DNA of 64,000 bases from Simkaniaceae bacterium (GCA_022763045.1 JALEGI010000014.1:94768-158767), one strand, 5' to 3'; positions 14,909 through 24,599 are shown, counted from the stretch's first letter. Program-made: numbers and translations. The notes: generated by a model not told the origin, from the letters alone.

Positions 14909-17900
14909 ATGTCTTCTAATATAGATCCTAACATTGAAGGGTTTAAAGACGATTTTGATTTTTCAAATGTGACCCCTAATCCACAAGATGTCACTCCACA
15001 GGATGAAATTCATGAATTTGTTGGTGATATGCTTGTCAAAGCGACAAATATTGTCACAGGAATGGCAATGGGAGTTGAGGGGGCAACTCGTGGAGAGTCG
15101 CGTCAGACAGAATTAAAGGCTAAAGCACCGATCAAAGACTTTATCGATGATTTTATGCATCAACTCAATCACACACTCACAGCAAGTCTCTATCAAAGAC
15201 CCGATTGGAAAGAGGAGATAGGTCCCTTTCAGGATAAAGTTCAGGGGCACCTTGAGTCGCTCGCACGCCTACCCAACACCAATCACATCCCCCGCAAGCA
15301 GATCAATCGCCAGAGTGAGTTGATGGGCCAGCTTCAGGCCAAAAGTGGAGTCGGGGCGGCCGCTCCCAAGCTCGGCGCCTCAGGCCCAGGTGCAGGGATT
15401 ATGGGGGGTAACTTTGCCCAGATGCTTCAACAATTAACAGGTGGCTCTGGGATGACAGGCCATTCGAGTCAAAAACCCTCTTCACCCCATCATAGCCCAG
15501 GCGCTTCTCAATCGGGAACGGGAATTCCAGGCATTAAGATGGATCCTTGGATGTCCGCGGTAAAGGGATTGATCGAAAAGTATTTTGCAATTGCTGGGGA
15601 GCACTTCCAAAACGTGAATCTAACAAAAAGTACAGGCGGAGATTTTTCTAAAGGGTCTGGCTCGACCCACTCACAGCTTTATCAGCTTCTTGGAATTTAT
15701 CAGGTTGTTAGCTCACGCTTTAATCAGGACCCTGCCAAAAATAAGGCACAAAAGGAAGCTGCACACGAGCTTGCTAAAGGCGTTGGAGGTAATTCCAATC
15801 CACTAGCTGGCCTCATGGGCGGCGGCGGCGCCGGTGGCATGGGAGGAATGGGCGGTATGGGAGGCCTCTTAGGTGGAGCTGGCGGTGGCGGCATGGGCGG
15901 TCTGCTTGGCGGCAGCGGCCCGAGCGCGCCTGCAGCAGCTCCTGGGGGAGCTGTTGGCTCCGGCTCAGGTGGCGCTCCGCTTGGTGCAAGCGCCCCTTCA
16001 CCAATGGCAGATTTGAGTAAAAAGCCACTTAGCGGTCCCAAGCCCTCTGATGCCGATGTGGCACAATTTATGCGGGCAGTGACTCCAAAAAATACCACAA
16101 GTTCTGCCCCTGTTGACCCCTCAGGAAAGACCTGGTCCGATCATGGCCAAAAAGGAGCTGTGACCCATTCGAGCACAGGGATTTCGATGAGCAACCAAAT
16201 CACTGGCGCAAGCGGTGCAACTTCATCGGGTTCAGCTGCGACAACCGATACGATTCCTGCACCGGCCGCTGGAACCTATGAGTTTACATTTAAGCTCACC
16301 TCAAATGAGCTGCAAACTCTAGAGTCGAGTAAAATTTTTACCGTTTCGATCCTCCTCAATGGCAAAACGATCAACGTTGGGACCCTCGGGAAAGATCTCA
16401 CCATCAATTCAGATGGTACAATTACGATGAAGTTTACCATTCCCAAGGATGCGCCTAAAAACTCCACCCTTGGATTTAATTTTTATCTCTACGGCCAACA
16501 CGGCGCACCTGGAGCCAATCTTTCGATAAGTTCAATGAGTTATGGGGCAACAACTCCCACTCCACCTCCGAATCAGCAAGATCTCCAAAAAGCGTATCAG
16601 GATTTGCAGAACATGCCAGATTCTAATGGCAAGACGTTTGCTCAGTGGCTTGGAGCTAATTTAACTCTATTAGGAGCAGACGTTGGTATTTTAAATGGTC
16701 TAATTGATGCCTATAAGAGCGCAACACCAGCAGCTCAGAAAGGGCTTTGGGGCGTCATGGAGTCAATGAACTCTGAGGTTCAAAAGTTAATGGGTGCCAT
16801 TGTTGGAGATGGCAAGTACACAGGATTTAAAGCAGAAATTCAAGATATCTTCGGTAAAGCAGGGATAAGTGAACTCGATGGTGTGAGCGAGAGTCAGCTC
16901 GAAACTTATTTCCAATCGCTACTGCCAGCAGAGCCTAAGATGCCGGAGCCCCCAGCAAGCAACCAAGCGCCTGGATCAAATAAATCTGACACTGAAGAGG
17001 CTCAGAGCCTTTCGAAAAATCAAGAGGTTAACTACCTTCTTGAAATGTTGAAAGGAGATTTGAAAACAAATCCTCTTCCAAATGATCCAGCATTTACTGC
17101 AGTTTATACTGCCTATACCGAATGGAAAAGTGCTTCAGGAGGCGATGCACGCACAAAAGACATCACCTTCATCAACGACTTCTTTGGTCTTCTGGCAGGC
17201 ATCGTCATCAAGGACTTCCCAGGGATCATGAAATCATTCCCTGGTATAACTGCTAACAGTACTGGAGATGAGGCAGATGCCTTTGATAAGCACATTGTGC
17301 AACTCGGTCTTCTCATGTTCTCTCAAAATGGTATTTCAGCAAGAATGCTCTCAAAGGGCCCTACCTCTTCTGGACTTCCAAATATGGCCCCCAGCATGGA
17401 TGGGGCATCAGGTCTGACGAAAAACGATACTGGAGGCCCCTTTGGTGGCCCCTCATATACTATGAATTCTGGCACGCCAGACTTTAAGAAAAAACTGCCT
17501 AGTTCAGGGATGCAAAAAGGGGATGTCGTTGTCCTCTCGGCCTATGTCAAGTGGCCTGAAACCCACACCTCTGAAAATGGAACTCAGCACGTGATGAGTG
17601 GTAGTATCGGGTTAGATGGAACGGGCGTTTCAGTTGTCAGTCAAGATTATGGCAATAACAATAACTACAATGGTTGGCAGCGCGTTCAATTTACGATTAA
17701 AGTATCTGATCCCAACAACATCACCTTCGACTTTAATGCGGGAAAATTCCCTCCAAGTTGGGGAGGAAGTACAGGATCCATTGCAGGACTATCGATCACC
17801 AATTTAGGGCAAAATGCTGAAAAGGCAACCTCGGCAGTGAACTCGCTCATCCCTTCAACCGGTCCCGGCGCGCAAGCAAGCCGAATCGATGGAATCAAAA

Positions 17901-20857
17901 AAATACCACCAAATGCCAGCTACCAAGAGCGTGCCATGGCCTACGTCAACATGTTCACGCCTCCGCCAAACATCTTCCCTGTAGGACTTGGGCACTTCCC
18001 AGAATTGCAAAGGCCTCTAAATCCTGGGGATAGTTTCCTCGATAACTACTCGCCCTTCTATGAAAATGGGGTCAACAAATATCCCTACTATCAGACAAGT
18101 AATGCCACAATTACAAATGGCGCTTATAACAGTGATACGAAGAAGTTGGATCACAATATTCGCTTCAATCCAACGGGGAGCGCAAAGTCGCAGGTGAACA
18201 TGGAGGCCTACGGTCCCATGCCCCCAATGGGTGAGTATCAATACTCATTTAATATTAATCTCCCTGCAAACCTGCAAAATTTCAATCCAACAATTCAAAT
18301 TTCAGGTCTCGACCAAACCAATGGTAAACCTGGGACAAATCCTCAAATCATGAATGTGAATTTGATGGACTACATCCAGCCAAAACCACCCGTTGCAGGG
18401 ACTCAGGCCAAAGTTGTTCTCCCATTCAGTTTGACAAAACTGCTCTATAACAACGCCAACTCAAGTGCATCTTATACAAATCACGATTGGATCCAACCGA
18501 AAATCACCATCACCGCGCAGGCAGGCAGCCCCTCATTTACAATTAGTAATGTTTCGCTGACAAACAATGATAGTGCAGCATACAGCAAATTCAATAGTGT
18601 TAATCCTTCCGCTGGAACAGCCAATAGCAACCAAAAGAGTCTTTGGAATAGCAAAAATGGCGTCAACTACCCAACTACAACTGGAAAAATGCCCGCAGGT
18701 TGGGGCAGCGCGCGCCTTTCAAATGACATTGCCAATAACGATCTCAACCCCACACCAACGCCTCAGGGGATCAAACTTCCAGCGACAAATGATGCAAATA
18801 ACAACTACAATAACGCCTGTTTAAACTCAAACTTCCAAACCTACGGTGATGCCACAGTCTCCTCAACTGTGCAGTTCCAGAAAAACCCCAATGGTCCGAC
18901 CACCTATCCCGCATTTGCAATGTGGAGCTACGCGGGGCGGCAAACTCCCGTTGGCTCAAGTGGACAAGCCGGCCCTGCAGGAAACGCCTACATGGATACT
19001 GGGGAAAATGACTCGGAATTTTATGCAGAGAAAATCAACGGACAGGTGCACACACTTCTGCGCTTTACCGCCTATGATGGTCTCGATGGGGGAGGTAAAT
19101 ACCACTCGCCGACAATCACAGTCGATTTAACAGCAAAATATGGAATTAACCTCTATGATGGAACCCAAAACACCATCACGATGCACGATATTCCAAGCGC
19201 CAAAACAGGACAAGATACGCTCTCTGTCACAGTCACAAATGCTGCAGGAAAATCCTGCACCCTAAGTTGGCCTGCTGGAAAAGATGGCGTGAAATCTCAT
19301 GAGGTCCCCAAATATTGGAGAATCGGAACAGAAGCTCCCCAGTGGGGCTACAAGTCGCAGCAAGGGAACCTTGCGCAGACACCAGGACGCTCAGACTTCC
19401 TCGTTTCAAATCTCAGCGTGAAAAACCACCTCAGCCCCGAGCAGCAAAAGAAGGCAAATAAAGCGATGCGCCACCACTCCACCGACTACTCATACAACAC
19501 CCCAGGAGGTGGATTCATCTCCTGGCCTCCGCCACTCTATGCACAAGGTGGAGCAGATACACTTGCTAAATACGCCGCAAAAATTGAGGCGCTACTTAAT
19601 GAATATCCTCCCACCTCAACCTATGGACAACTTGCTGCTGACTTGAAAAAAACCTATCAGCAGTACGTCACAACAGGTCCCGATGGTGAGCCCGAGCTCA
19701 AAACAAATATTGCGAAAAACGGCACCACCGCCAACAACGGACTCTCAGCGCTGCAGCAAGCAATGCAGATCACCTTTATTAACGATGTCCAGCGGGGCGG
19801 ATCGATTTATGAAGAGTACGGCACCACCATCCAAGGGGTCTCACAAATCGCAGCGCAGCTCGGCTTTAGCTCCTCACAGGTGACGCAAATTTGCACCCCA
19901 CAATCTGTTGGAGCGCAAATGATGGAATGGCTCAATGAGCAGACAAATGCAGGAGGACCAGATTCCTCACAATACCAAACCGTCAAACTCCAACTGCTCG
20001 ATGCGATGGAAAAAGGGCAGCCAACCGGAAAAATTGACCAATTCCTCTTTGGTCCAATGCCCCCAGACCCCTCCAATCCCGCACAGTATAAAACCCTCGA
20101 ACAAACCCTTACACAAATCTTTGGGGATAAAAATCTCGGACTCTCGAATTCGATTATGAACAGCGTCGCAAACGAGTTTGAATCAATCTTCCCAGGAGCG
20201 CCCAAACCCTTTGTTCCTCAAGGCTCAGTTGCCCAAACATTGACAGATGATATGAACAAAGCCACTAATCCTGGAGTCAAAGAGATCTTCCAAGATATCA
20301 TAAACCTATACAATAGCGGCTCGCGCCCAGACTTATTCGATACAGCTGCAGGAAGAGACGCCCTCTACAAGTTTATTGGTTACTGCCTCAGCGCCCAGCC
20401 CGGCTCCCCACCAGTGACGCTAAAGGGAACAAGCATCTCCTTTACCGCACCCTCGAGCTTCCCAATAAAAGATCCCCAGTACACCCAAATCATCAATGAA
20501 TTCCACAGCGCCTTTGGAGACCCTCCAATCCCAACCCCCACACCAAGTAGTGGTGGAACCGTTGATTCGGCCTTCAGCGACCTTCAGTCCCAATATGAAG
20601 ATAATGACACCATCAAAGCCATCCTCGTTTGGGCAAGCTACTACCTTGAAAAGGATCCCGGATTCCTAAAAAGTGATAACCTCATCACCTTTGGGAAAAC
20701 CCTACAAGCCATCCTAGCCGCTCCAAAAAATAACGTCAGCTACCACACCGGCGGCAACACCTACGCAGCCCCCACCGATGCCCAATCCCTCACCACCGCA
20801 CAACAAAAAAGCTTGTACTCCTCGATTATGAATGATGTTAAAAATGCTCTAGGTTAA
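14909..20857 (+). CDS. 1982-residue Gly-rich giant protein, putative effector
   Basis: No known family. The N-terminal 150 residues are mixed helical and acidic. A Gly/Met-rich low-complexity stretch (GGMGGMGG repeats) runs over roughly residues 302-360 with Ala/Pro/Ser around it. Then come at least three beta-rich, Asn/Gly/Thr-rich blocks that look like carbohydrate-binding jelly-rolls (for example GTYEFTFKLTSN near 450 and GWQRVQFTIKVSD near 925), separated by helical linkers that share a LxxMxxxL-type repeat. No signal peptide or membrane helix is seen. The length, lack of cysteine and modular plan suit a type III or surface-delivered protein. ATG 14909 is preceded by an AT-rich leader without a strong ribosome site. 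Confidence 0.6.
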   Translation: MSSNIDPNIEGFKDDFDFSNVTPNPQDVTPQDEIHEFVGDMLVKATNIVTGMAMGVEGATRGESRQTELKAKAPIKDFIDDFMHQLNHTLTASLYQRPDWKEEIGPFQDKVQGHLESLARLPNTNHIPRKQINRQSELMGQLQAKSGVGAAAPKLGASGPGAGIMGGNFAQMLQQLTGGSGMTGHSSQKPSSPHHSPGASQSGTGIPGIKMDPWMSAVKGLIEKYFAIAGEHFQNVNLTKSTGGDFSKGSGSTHSQLYQLLGIYQVVSSRFNQDPAKNKAQKEAAHELAKGVGGNSNPLAGLMGGGGAGGMGGMGGMGGLLGGAGGGGMGGLLGGSGPSAPAAAPGGAVGSGSGGAPLGASAPSPMADLSKKPLSGPKPSDADVAQFMRAVTPKNTTSSAPVDPSGKTWSDHGQKGAVTHSSTGISMSNQITGASGATSSGSAATTDTIPAPAAGTYEFTFKLTSNELQTLESSKIFTVSILLNGKTINVGTLGKDLTINSDGTITMKFTIPKDAPKNSTLGFNFYLYGQHGAPGANLSISSMSYGATTPTPPPNQQDLQKAYQDLQNMPDSNGKTFAQWLGANLTLLGADVGILNGLIDAYKSATPAAQKGLWGVMESMNSEVQKLMGAIVGDGKYTGFKAEIQDIFGKAGISELDGVSESQLETYFQSLLPAEPKMPEPPASNQAPGSNKSDTEEAQSLSKNQEVNYLLEMLKGDLKTNPLPNDPAFTAVYTAYTEWKSASGGDARTKDITFINDFFGLLAGIVIKDFPGIMKSFPGITANSTGDEADAFDKHIVQLGLLMFSQNGISARMLSKGPTSSGLPNMAPSMDGASGLTKNDTGGPFGGPSYTMNSGTPDFKKKLPSSGMQKGDVVVLSAYVKWPETHTSENGTQHVMSGSIGLDGTGVSVVSQDYGNNNNYNGWQRVQFTIKVSDPNNITFDFNAGKFPPSWGGSTGSIAGLSITNLGQNAEKATSAVNSLIPSTGPGAQASRIDGIKKIPPNASYQERAMAYVNMFTPPPNIFPVGLGHFPELQRPLNPGDSFLDNYSPFYENGVNKYPYYQTSNATITNGAYNSDTKKLDHNIRFNPTGSAKSQVNMEAYGPMPPMGEYQYSFNINLPANLQNFNPTIQISGLDQTNGKPGTNPQIMNVNLMDYIQPKPPVAGTQAKVVLPFSLTKLLYNNANSSASYTNHDWIQPKITITAQAGSPSFTISNVSLTNNDSAAYSKFNSVNPSAGTANSNQKSLWNSKNGVNYPTTTGKMPAGWGSARLSNDIANNDLNPTPTPQGIKLPATNDANNNYNNACLNSNFQTYGDATVSSTVQFQKNPNGPTTYPAFAMWSYAGRQTPVGSSGQAGPAGNAYMDTGENDSEFYAEKINGQVHTLLRFTAYDGLDGGGKYHSPTITVDLTAKYGINLYDGTQNTITMHDIPSAKTGQDTLSVTVTNAAGKSCTLSWPAGKDGVKSHEVPKYWRIGTEAPQWGYKSQQGNLAQTPGRSDFLVSNLSVKNHLSPEQQKKANKAMRHHSTDYSYNTPGGGFISWPPPLYAQGGADTLAKYAAKIEALLNEYPPTSTYGQLAADLKKTYQQYVTTGPDGEPELKTNIAKNGTTANNGLSALQQAMQITFINDVQRGGSIYEEYGTTIQGVSQIAAQLGFSSSQVTQICTPQSVGAQMMEWLNEQTNAGGPDSSQYQTVKLQLLDAMEKGQPTGKIDQFLFGPMPPDPSNPAQYKTLEQTLTQIFGDKNLGLSNSIMNSVANEFESIFPGAPKPFVPQGSVAQTLTDDMNKATNPGVKEIFQDIINLYNSGSRPDLFDTAAGRDALYKFIGYCLSAQPGSPPVTLKGTSISFTAPSSFPIKDPQYTQIINEFHSAFGDPPIPTPTPSSGGTVDSAFSDLQSQYEDNDTIKAILVWASYYLEKDPGFLKSDNLITFGKTLQAILAAPKNNVSYHTGGNTYAAPTDAQSLTTAQQKSLYSSIMNDVKNALG

Positions 20858-20861
20858 TAAC

Positions 20862-20882
20862 GGCCCGATCCCCGATCGGGCC
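20862..20882. repeat. Hairpin at left end of the IVS-like element
   Basis: GGCCCGATC (20862-20870), loop CCC, then GATCGGGCC (20874-20882) gives a perfect 9-bp stem beginning five bases after the stop codon of the giant gene. It lacks a T tract. It may end transcription of the giant gene or mark the boundary of the repeat-bounded element. Confidence 0.6.
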
Positions 20883-20883
20883 C

Positions 20884-21189
20884 AACCGTCACCTAACAAT
20901 AAAAACCCGTGCCCGTGCCCGAAAAAAAACAAAGACCGTCCCAACCACAACTCTCCGATCGACCCTAACCGTTACCTAGCAATAAAAACCCGTGCCCCTG
21001 CCCGTGCCCGTGCCCGTGCCCGAAAAAAAACAAAAACCGTCCCGACCACAACTCTCCGATCGACCCTAACCGTCACCCAGCAATAAAAACCCGTGCCCTT
21101 GCCCCTGCCCGTGCCCGTGCCCGAAAAAACAAAGACCGTCCCAACCACAACTTCCCAACCACCCCAACAATCACCCAACAATACCTCCC
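20884..21189 (+). repeat. Tandem repeat array, left arm (three units)
   Basis: Units run 20884-20966 (83 bp), 20967-21067 (101 bp) and 21068-21165 (98 bp), then a truncated fourth to about 21189. Each starts AACCGTCACC, has a hexamer tract of CGTGCC repeats (2, 5 and 5 copies), an A tract, then GACCGTCC and CCGATCGACCCT. Length differences are mainly multiples of the hexamer, consistent with slippage. Units are reverse complements of those at 21682-21900. Confidence 0.9.
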
Positions 21190-21284
21190 TTTCCCCCTGA
21201 CCCAAATCGTCAAAACTCCTATAAATATAATAAAGATTTTAGCAAGATAAGAGCCTTCTTTATCAAGTTAAGGAATTATACAAA

Positions 21285-21650
21285 GTGATTGAAGTCAAAG
21301 AAGAGCAAGTATTAGACCATGAAAAGCTCAATGTATATCAAATCTCAATAGAATTTGTTGTATTTGCTGATGCTCTTATAAAAGAGCTTCCACGTGGTCG
21401 TGGATATTTAAGTGATCAACTACGTCGCGCTGCACTTTCAATTTCATTGAATATTGCTGAAGGTGCCGGTGAATTTGCTAACGAGGAAAAAATTAGATTC
21501 TATCGTATTGCCAAACGATCAGCTACAGAATGCTCAGGAATATTAGATGTCTGCGGAAAACTAGATATTATCGACAAGAAGACTCAAGAAAAGGGAAGGC
21601 TTTTTCTTGTTCGCATCGTCTCTATGCTTATAAAATTAGCTCAAAAATAA
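21285..21650 (+). CDS. Four-helix-bundle protein (S23/IVS-type)
   Basis: A 121-residue member of the family called 23S rRNA intervening-sequence protein. The signature LRRAALSISLNIAEGAG is at residues 46-62, followed by a third helix (EKIRFYRIAKRSATECSGIL) and a fourth. Known homologues are coded inside IVS insertions of 23S rRNA in Leptospira and Coxiella or are free-standing; a few act as partners of mobile reverse transcriptases. Their activity is unknown, with nucleic-acid binding suspected from the basic surface. The start is GTG 21285 with AAGGA upstream. Here it lies between inverted repeat arrays in an intergenic place, not in an rRNA gene. Confidence 0.9.
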   Translation: MIEVKEEQVLDHEKLNVYQISIEFVVFADALIKELPRGRGYLSDQLRRAALSISLNIAEGAGEFANEEKIRFYRIAKRSATECSGILDVCGKLDIIDKKTQEKGRLFLVRIVSMLIKLAQK

Positions 21651-21681
21651 TTCATGGATTGGGAGACGGGGGAATTTTGTG

Positions 21682-21900
21682 GGGTGACGGTTAGGGTCGA
21701 TCGGGGAGTTGTGACCGGGACGGTCTTTGTTTTTTTTTCGGGCACGGGCACGGGCAGGGGCAGGGGCACGGGTTTTTACTGCTAGGTGACGGTTGGGGTC
21801 GATCGGGGAGTTGTGGTCGAGACGGTCTTTGTTTTTATTGCTAGGTGACGGTTGGGGGTGGTTGGGAAGTTGTGGTCGGGATGGTATTGTTGGGTTGTGG
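21682..21900 (-). repeat. Tandem repeat array, right arm (inverted)
   Basis: Reverse-complement units of the left array: 21682-21784 with the GGGCAC tract, 21785-21843 with the tract deleted, and 21844 to about 21900 truncated. Each begins GGTGACGGTT and has GATCGGGGAGTTGTG. The inverted arms could pair over 200 bases or so in an RNA spanning the gene. Confidence 0.9.
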
Positions 21901-21929
21901 GAAAAGGGGGAGGAGATTAGTATGGTTTC

Positions 21930-22637
21930 ATGCATACGGAAACATGTGAATACAGTGATGGTTCGACTGCTTTAGAGGCTTTTGTTGCCTACGATTCTTC
22001 TTTGCATGGGAAGTTGCCTTGTGTGTTGATTTTTCATGCTTGGCGTGGGCGCGATGATTTTGTGGCTGAGAAGGCAAGGGAGATTGCGGCTCTTGGCTAT
22101 GTGGGTTTTTGCGTTGATGTTTATGGCAAGGGGGTGCAGGGCAATGGTGTTGATGAGTGCTCAAAACTGATGGCTCCATTTATGGAGGATCGGGCGATGC
22201 TTGAGCGGCGCATTAATGCGGGGCTTGAGGCGGCCAAGGGACTTGAGATGGTCAATGGCGACTCGATTGGTGCGATTGGCTACTGCTTTGGTGGGCTATG
22301 CGCGCTGGATCTGGCCAGATCGGGTGCGGATGTGCGTGCGGTGGTGAGCTTTCACGGTCTTTTACATGCGCCACTAGATAGTGGGCATAAGATTCATGCC
22401 AAGGTGCTTGTTCAGCATGGCAATGAGGACCCTATGGTTTCTGCTGAGGAGGTCGCTGCCTTTGGCAAGGAGATGACTGAGGCTGAGGTCGACTGGCAGC
22501 TCCATATCTATGGCAATGCGATGCATGCTTTCACAAATCCTGCGGCAAACGACCCAGATTTCGGCACGGTTTACAATGAGAGCGCCGATAAGCGCTCGTG
22601 GCTTGCTATGAAAAACTTCCTCGCAGAATCGCTATAA
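21930..22637 (+). CDS. Dienelactone hydrolase family protein
   Basis: An alpha/beta-hydrolase of 235 residues with the DLH pattern: GYCFGG carrying the nucleophile Cys119, EDPMV with Asp167, and MHAF with His199. The family includes carboxymethylenebutenolidases and enzymes of unknown substrate. The triad is complete. ATG 21930 is the only start in frame; GGAGGAG at 21908-21914 is farther away than usual. No aromatic-degradation genes are near, so a general esterase role is more likely. It is followed by an MFS gene 19 bases away, probably in one operon. Confidence 0.88.
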   Translation: MHTETCEYSDGSTALEAFVAYDSSLHGKLPCVLIFHAWRGRDDFVAEKAREIAALGYVGFCVDVYGKGVQGNGVDECSKLMAPFMEDRAMLERRINAGLEAAKGLEMVNGDSIGAIGYCFGGLCALDLARSGADVRAVVSFHGLLHAPLDSGHKIHAKVLVQHGNEDPMVSAEEVAAFGKEMTEAEVDWQLHIYGNAMHAFTNPAANDPDFGTVYNESADKRSWLAMKNFLAESL

Positions 22638-22656
22638 TTGTGCTATCCTTTTTCCG

Positions 22657-23892
22657 ATGACAGAGGCATTAAAGAAAGACTTTTATGTAACTAAGACGCG
22701 GCTTGCCCTTGTCTTGATGAGCCTACTGAGCGAGCCTTTGGTGGCGCTCTACACCTGGCTGCCCTTTATTGCTCGCAAGGAGCTCGGAGCCACGGCTCTA
22801 CAAATCTCGATTTTAACAGCCCTGCGTCCTGTCGTCTCTCTGCTCTCATTTTACTGGAGCCATGGGATCGATAATCGGCGCGAGAGGCTGAGGGGTAATT
22901 TGATTTTATCGGGGATTTTTGCCCGCGTTCCCCTGATGCTCTTTTTCTTCTTTAACAATGTTTGGTATGTCATTTTGGCCTCTACCATATATATGCTCTT
23001 TACTCGGGCGGGAATTCCAGCGTGGATGGAGATTTTGAAGCTCAATGTCCCTGGAGGGGAGCGGGAAAAGCTCTTTTCAATGGGTACTCTATTTGCCTAT
23101 CTCGAGGGGATGGTCTTTGCCCTATCGATGGGGATGCTCCTCGATTTCAACGGCGATACGTGGAAAATTCTCTTTTTAATTGCATCGGGAATTGGCCTTG
23201 TGGGGCTCTTTTTCCAATCAAGGGTGCCGATTCGTGGGGAAAAACCGGCCCCAATCGAGATGCAGATCTCACCAATTGTGCGTCTTGTCAAGCCATGGCG
23301 CGACACCCTGCACCTCATGCGCACAAGGCCAGATTTTGCCCGCTTTCAGGCGGCCTTTATGGCAGGGGGCTTTGGGCTGATGTTAATCTCCACAGTCCTT
23401 CCGCTCTACTTTGTCGATGTTCTGGACCTCTCCCACACGCAATTCACAACAGCCAGATCGATCTGCATGGCGATTGGATTTGTCGGATCCACGTGGGCGT
23501 GGACGCGGAGTCTTTCAAAGATCCAACCGGGAAAATTGACAAGTCTTATCAACTTCCTCTTTGCCCTCTTCCCTCTAGTTCTTATCTTAGCCAAGCTCTC
23601 GACAGGCTGGCTCTATAGTGCCTATATTATATATGGTATCGCTCAAGGGGGCTCGCACATGCTATGGCATCTATCAGGCCCCCTCTTTGCCGGTGAAGAG
23701 GACAGCTCGATCTACAGTGGTGTCAATATTGTCATGGTCGGCATCCGGGGAATTATTGCCCCAATGATCGCTCCCATGCTCTATCTCCTTTTTGGCCCTA
23801 CCACTGTTTTAATCCTCGGCATGCTCATCTGCTCCACCGGTGGCCTTTATATGCTGCGAGAGCGTAGCTCTTTGACCACACAATCAGATTGA
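22657..23892 (+). CDS. MFS transporter, substrate unknown
   Basis: 411 residues with about 12 membrane helices in two six-helix halves; the loop between helices 2 and 3 (SHGIDNRRERLRGN) fits motif A loosely. A conserved feature is the long central loop before helix 7. No substrate motif can be recognised. It starts ATG 22657, 19 bases after the hydrolase stop. Its 3' end overlaps the next gene, on the other strand, by 9 bases. It is not close to the DHA2 pump at 12 kb. Confidence 0.82.
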   Translation: MTEALKKDFYVTKTRLALVLMSLLSEPLVALYTWLPFIARKELGATALQISILTALRPVVSLLSFYWSHGIDNRRERLRGNLILSGIFARVPLMLFFFFNNVWYVILASTIYMLFTRAGIPAWMEILKLNVPGGEREKLFSMGTLFAYLEGMVFALSMGMLLDFNGDTWKILFLIASGIGLVGLFFQSRVPIRGEKPAPIEMQISPIVRLVKPWRDTLHLMRTRPDFARFQAAFMAGGFGLMLISTVLPLYFVDVLDLSHTQFTTARSICMAIGFVGSTWAWTRSLSKIQPGKLTSLINFLFALFPLVLILAKLSTGWLYSAYIIYGIAQGGSHMLWHLSGPLFAGEEDSSIYSGVNIVMVGIRGIIAPMIAPMLYLLFGPTTVLILGMLICSTGGLYMLRERSSLTTQSD

Positions 23893-24237
23893 GTGTCTTC
23901 TGCCAAAGAGTAGAGAGCAAACGTCGATCGATCCATCGGAGGCTCTACGTTTTTTGTAAGATTTCCTCGAGATAAAAGTGATCTCTTTTGCCTTGCCAAT
24001 TTGCGCTGAGCTTGGAAGCCGAACTCCATCGACTAAGATGGTGATGCGATGCGCCTTCCATCCTGTTAACTCGCTAACGACTTGCTGCACGCGAGAGACA
24101 AGCTCTGTCGCTTTGAAGCGATAGTCAAGTTTATGCACGCGTTTAAAAGGTAAATGGCGGTGGACATCAGAAAAAGTTGCAGATTGGACGCCAGAGGCGC
24201 CAAGTTGAACTTCGGGATTGATACAGAATGTATCCAT
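23884..24237 (-). CDS. Unknown basic small protein
   Basis: A protein of 117 residues with no family I can name. A folded middle (KLDYRFKATELVSRVQQVVSELTG, then ITILVDGVRLP) is followed by a very basic C-terminal tail (SRKSYKKRRASDGS and FGRRHSI) that would suit nucleic-acid binding. I start at ATG 24237 because CGGAG is seven bases upstream; an upstream ATG at 24264 lacks a site. Its promoter region holds a dyad at 24269-24295. Only weak evidence for a role. Confidence 0.5.
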   Translation of the reverse strand: MDTFCINPEVQLGASGVQSATFSDVHRHLPFKRVHKLDYRFKATELVSRVQQVVSELTGWKAHRITILVDGVRLPSSAQIGKAKEITFISRKSYKKRRASDGSIDVCSLLFGRRHSI

Positions 24238-24264
24238 AGAAAAACTCCGGGTTGGTTTGCTCAT

Positions 24265-24599
24265 CTTGCAGCACTCTAGAATTTATAAAGTGCTGGAGTC
24301 GGAGCAAACGCCTCTCAGAAGTTAACACCATCTTAAAATGTTAAGTGAATATTTGACAAGAAATTTTTTGTAACAGGTGTGTTTTTGTAATACTATTTGA
24401 AATAATTAGTTAATTATATTCGTTATTAACTGACAATTACTTAAATTTTTTTAAAAACATAAGTTGTTTACTTGCAAGAAAAAGAGTGAATTAAATTCAA
24501 AAATGACGTAAGTTTTTTCAAAAAATTCATAACTACCTCTGGACAATCAAATTAAAATAATCTACTTTCCGGTTAAGGAACAAAAATGGATGGAGAACC
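24265..24599. promoter_or_regulatory. AT-rich divergent promoter region with a dyad
   Basis: 335 bases between the small basic protein and the first AEC carrier. CAGCACT (24269-24275) pairs with AGTGCTG (24289-24295), a 7-bp dyad that could be an operator. A TTGACA follows near 24353. The rest is strongly AT-rich with no gene. GGAGA sits five bases before the carrier start. Confidence 0.4.

Larger units (their letters stand above)
20858..21284. other. Non-coding left flank of the IVS-like element
   Basis: This 427-base stretch without a gene holds the 20862-20882 hairpin, three full and one truncated repeat units (listed separately), and an AT-rich leader (21190-21284) with AAGGA near 21270 before the GTG of the four-helix-bundle gene. 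I see no gene here. Confidence 0.8.
20862..21915 (+). mobile_element. Candidate IVS-like mobile element
   Basis: About 1.05 kb formed by an end hairpin, a left tandem array, the four-helix-bundle gene and an inverted right array. It occupies an intergenic site between the giant gene and the dienelactone hydrolase. In known rRNA intervening sequences a shorter pair of inverted arms folds into a stem cut by RNase III around a gene of this same family. No target-site duplication or transposase is visible, so mobility is inferred from the arrangement only. The right end carries GGAGGAG, probably used as the ribosome site of the following gene. Confidence 0.5.

Noticed and set aside
15724..16098. 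Pro-rich frame opposite the Gly-rich region
   Set aside because: It is the antisense reading of GGC/GGT codons in the giant gene.
20884..21165. Tandem repeats as a CRISPR array
   Set aside because: Units differ by whole hexamers and have no unique spacers between identical repeats; units are also inverted on the other side of the gene.
20972..21935. Long open frames on the minus strand at 20972-21205 and 21636-21935
   Set aside because: They run through the tandem arrays and code only repeat-derived Gly/Thr/Val or Pro/Ala-rich sequence with no ribosome site.
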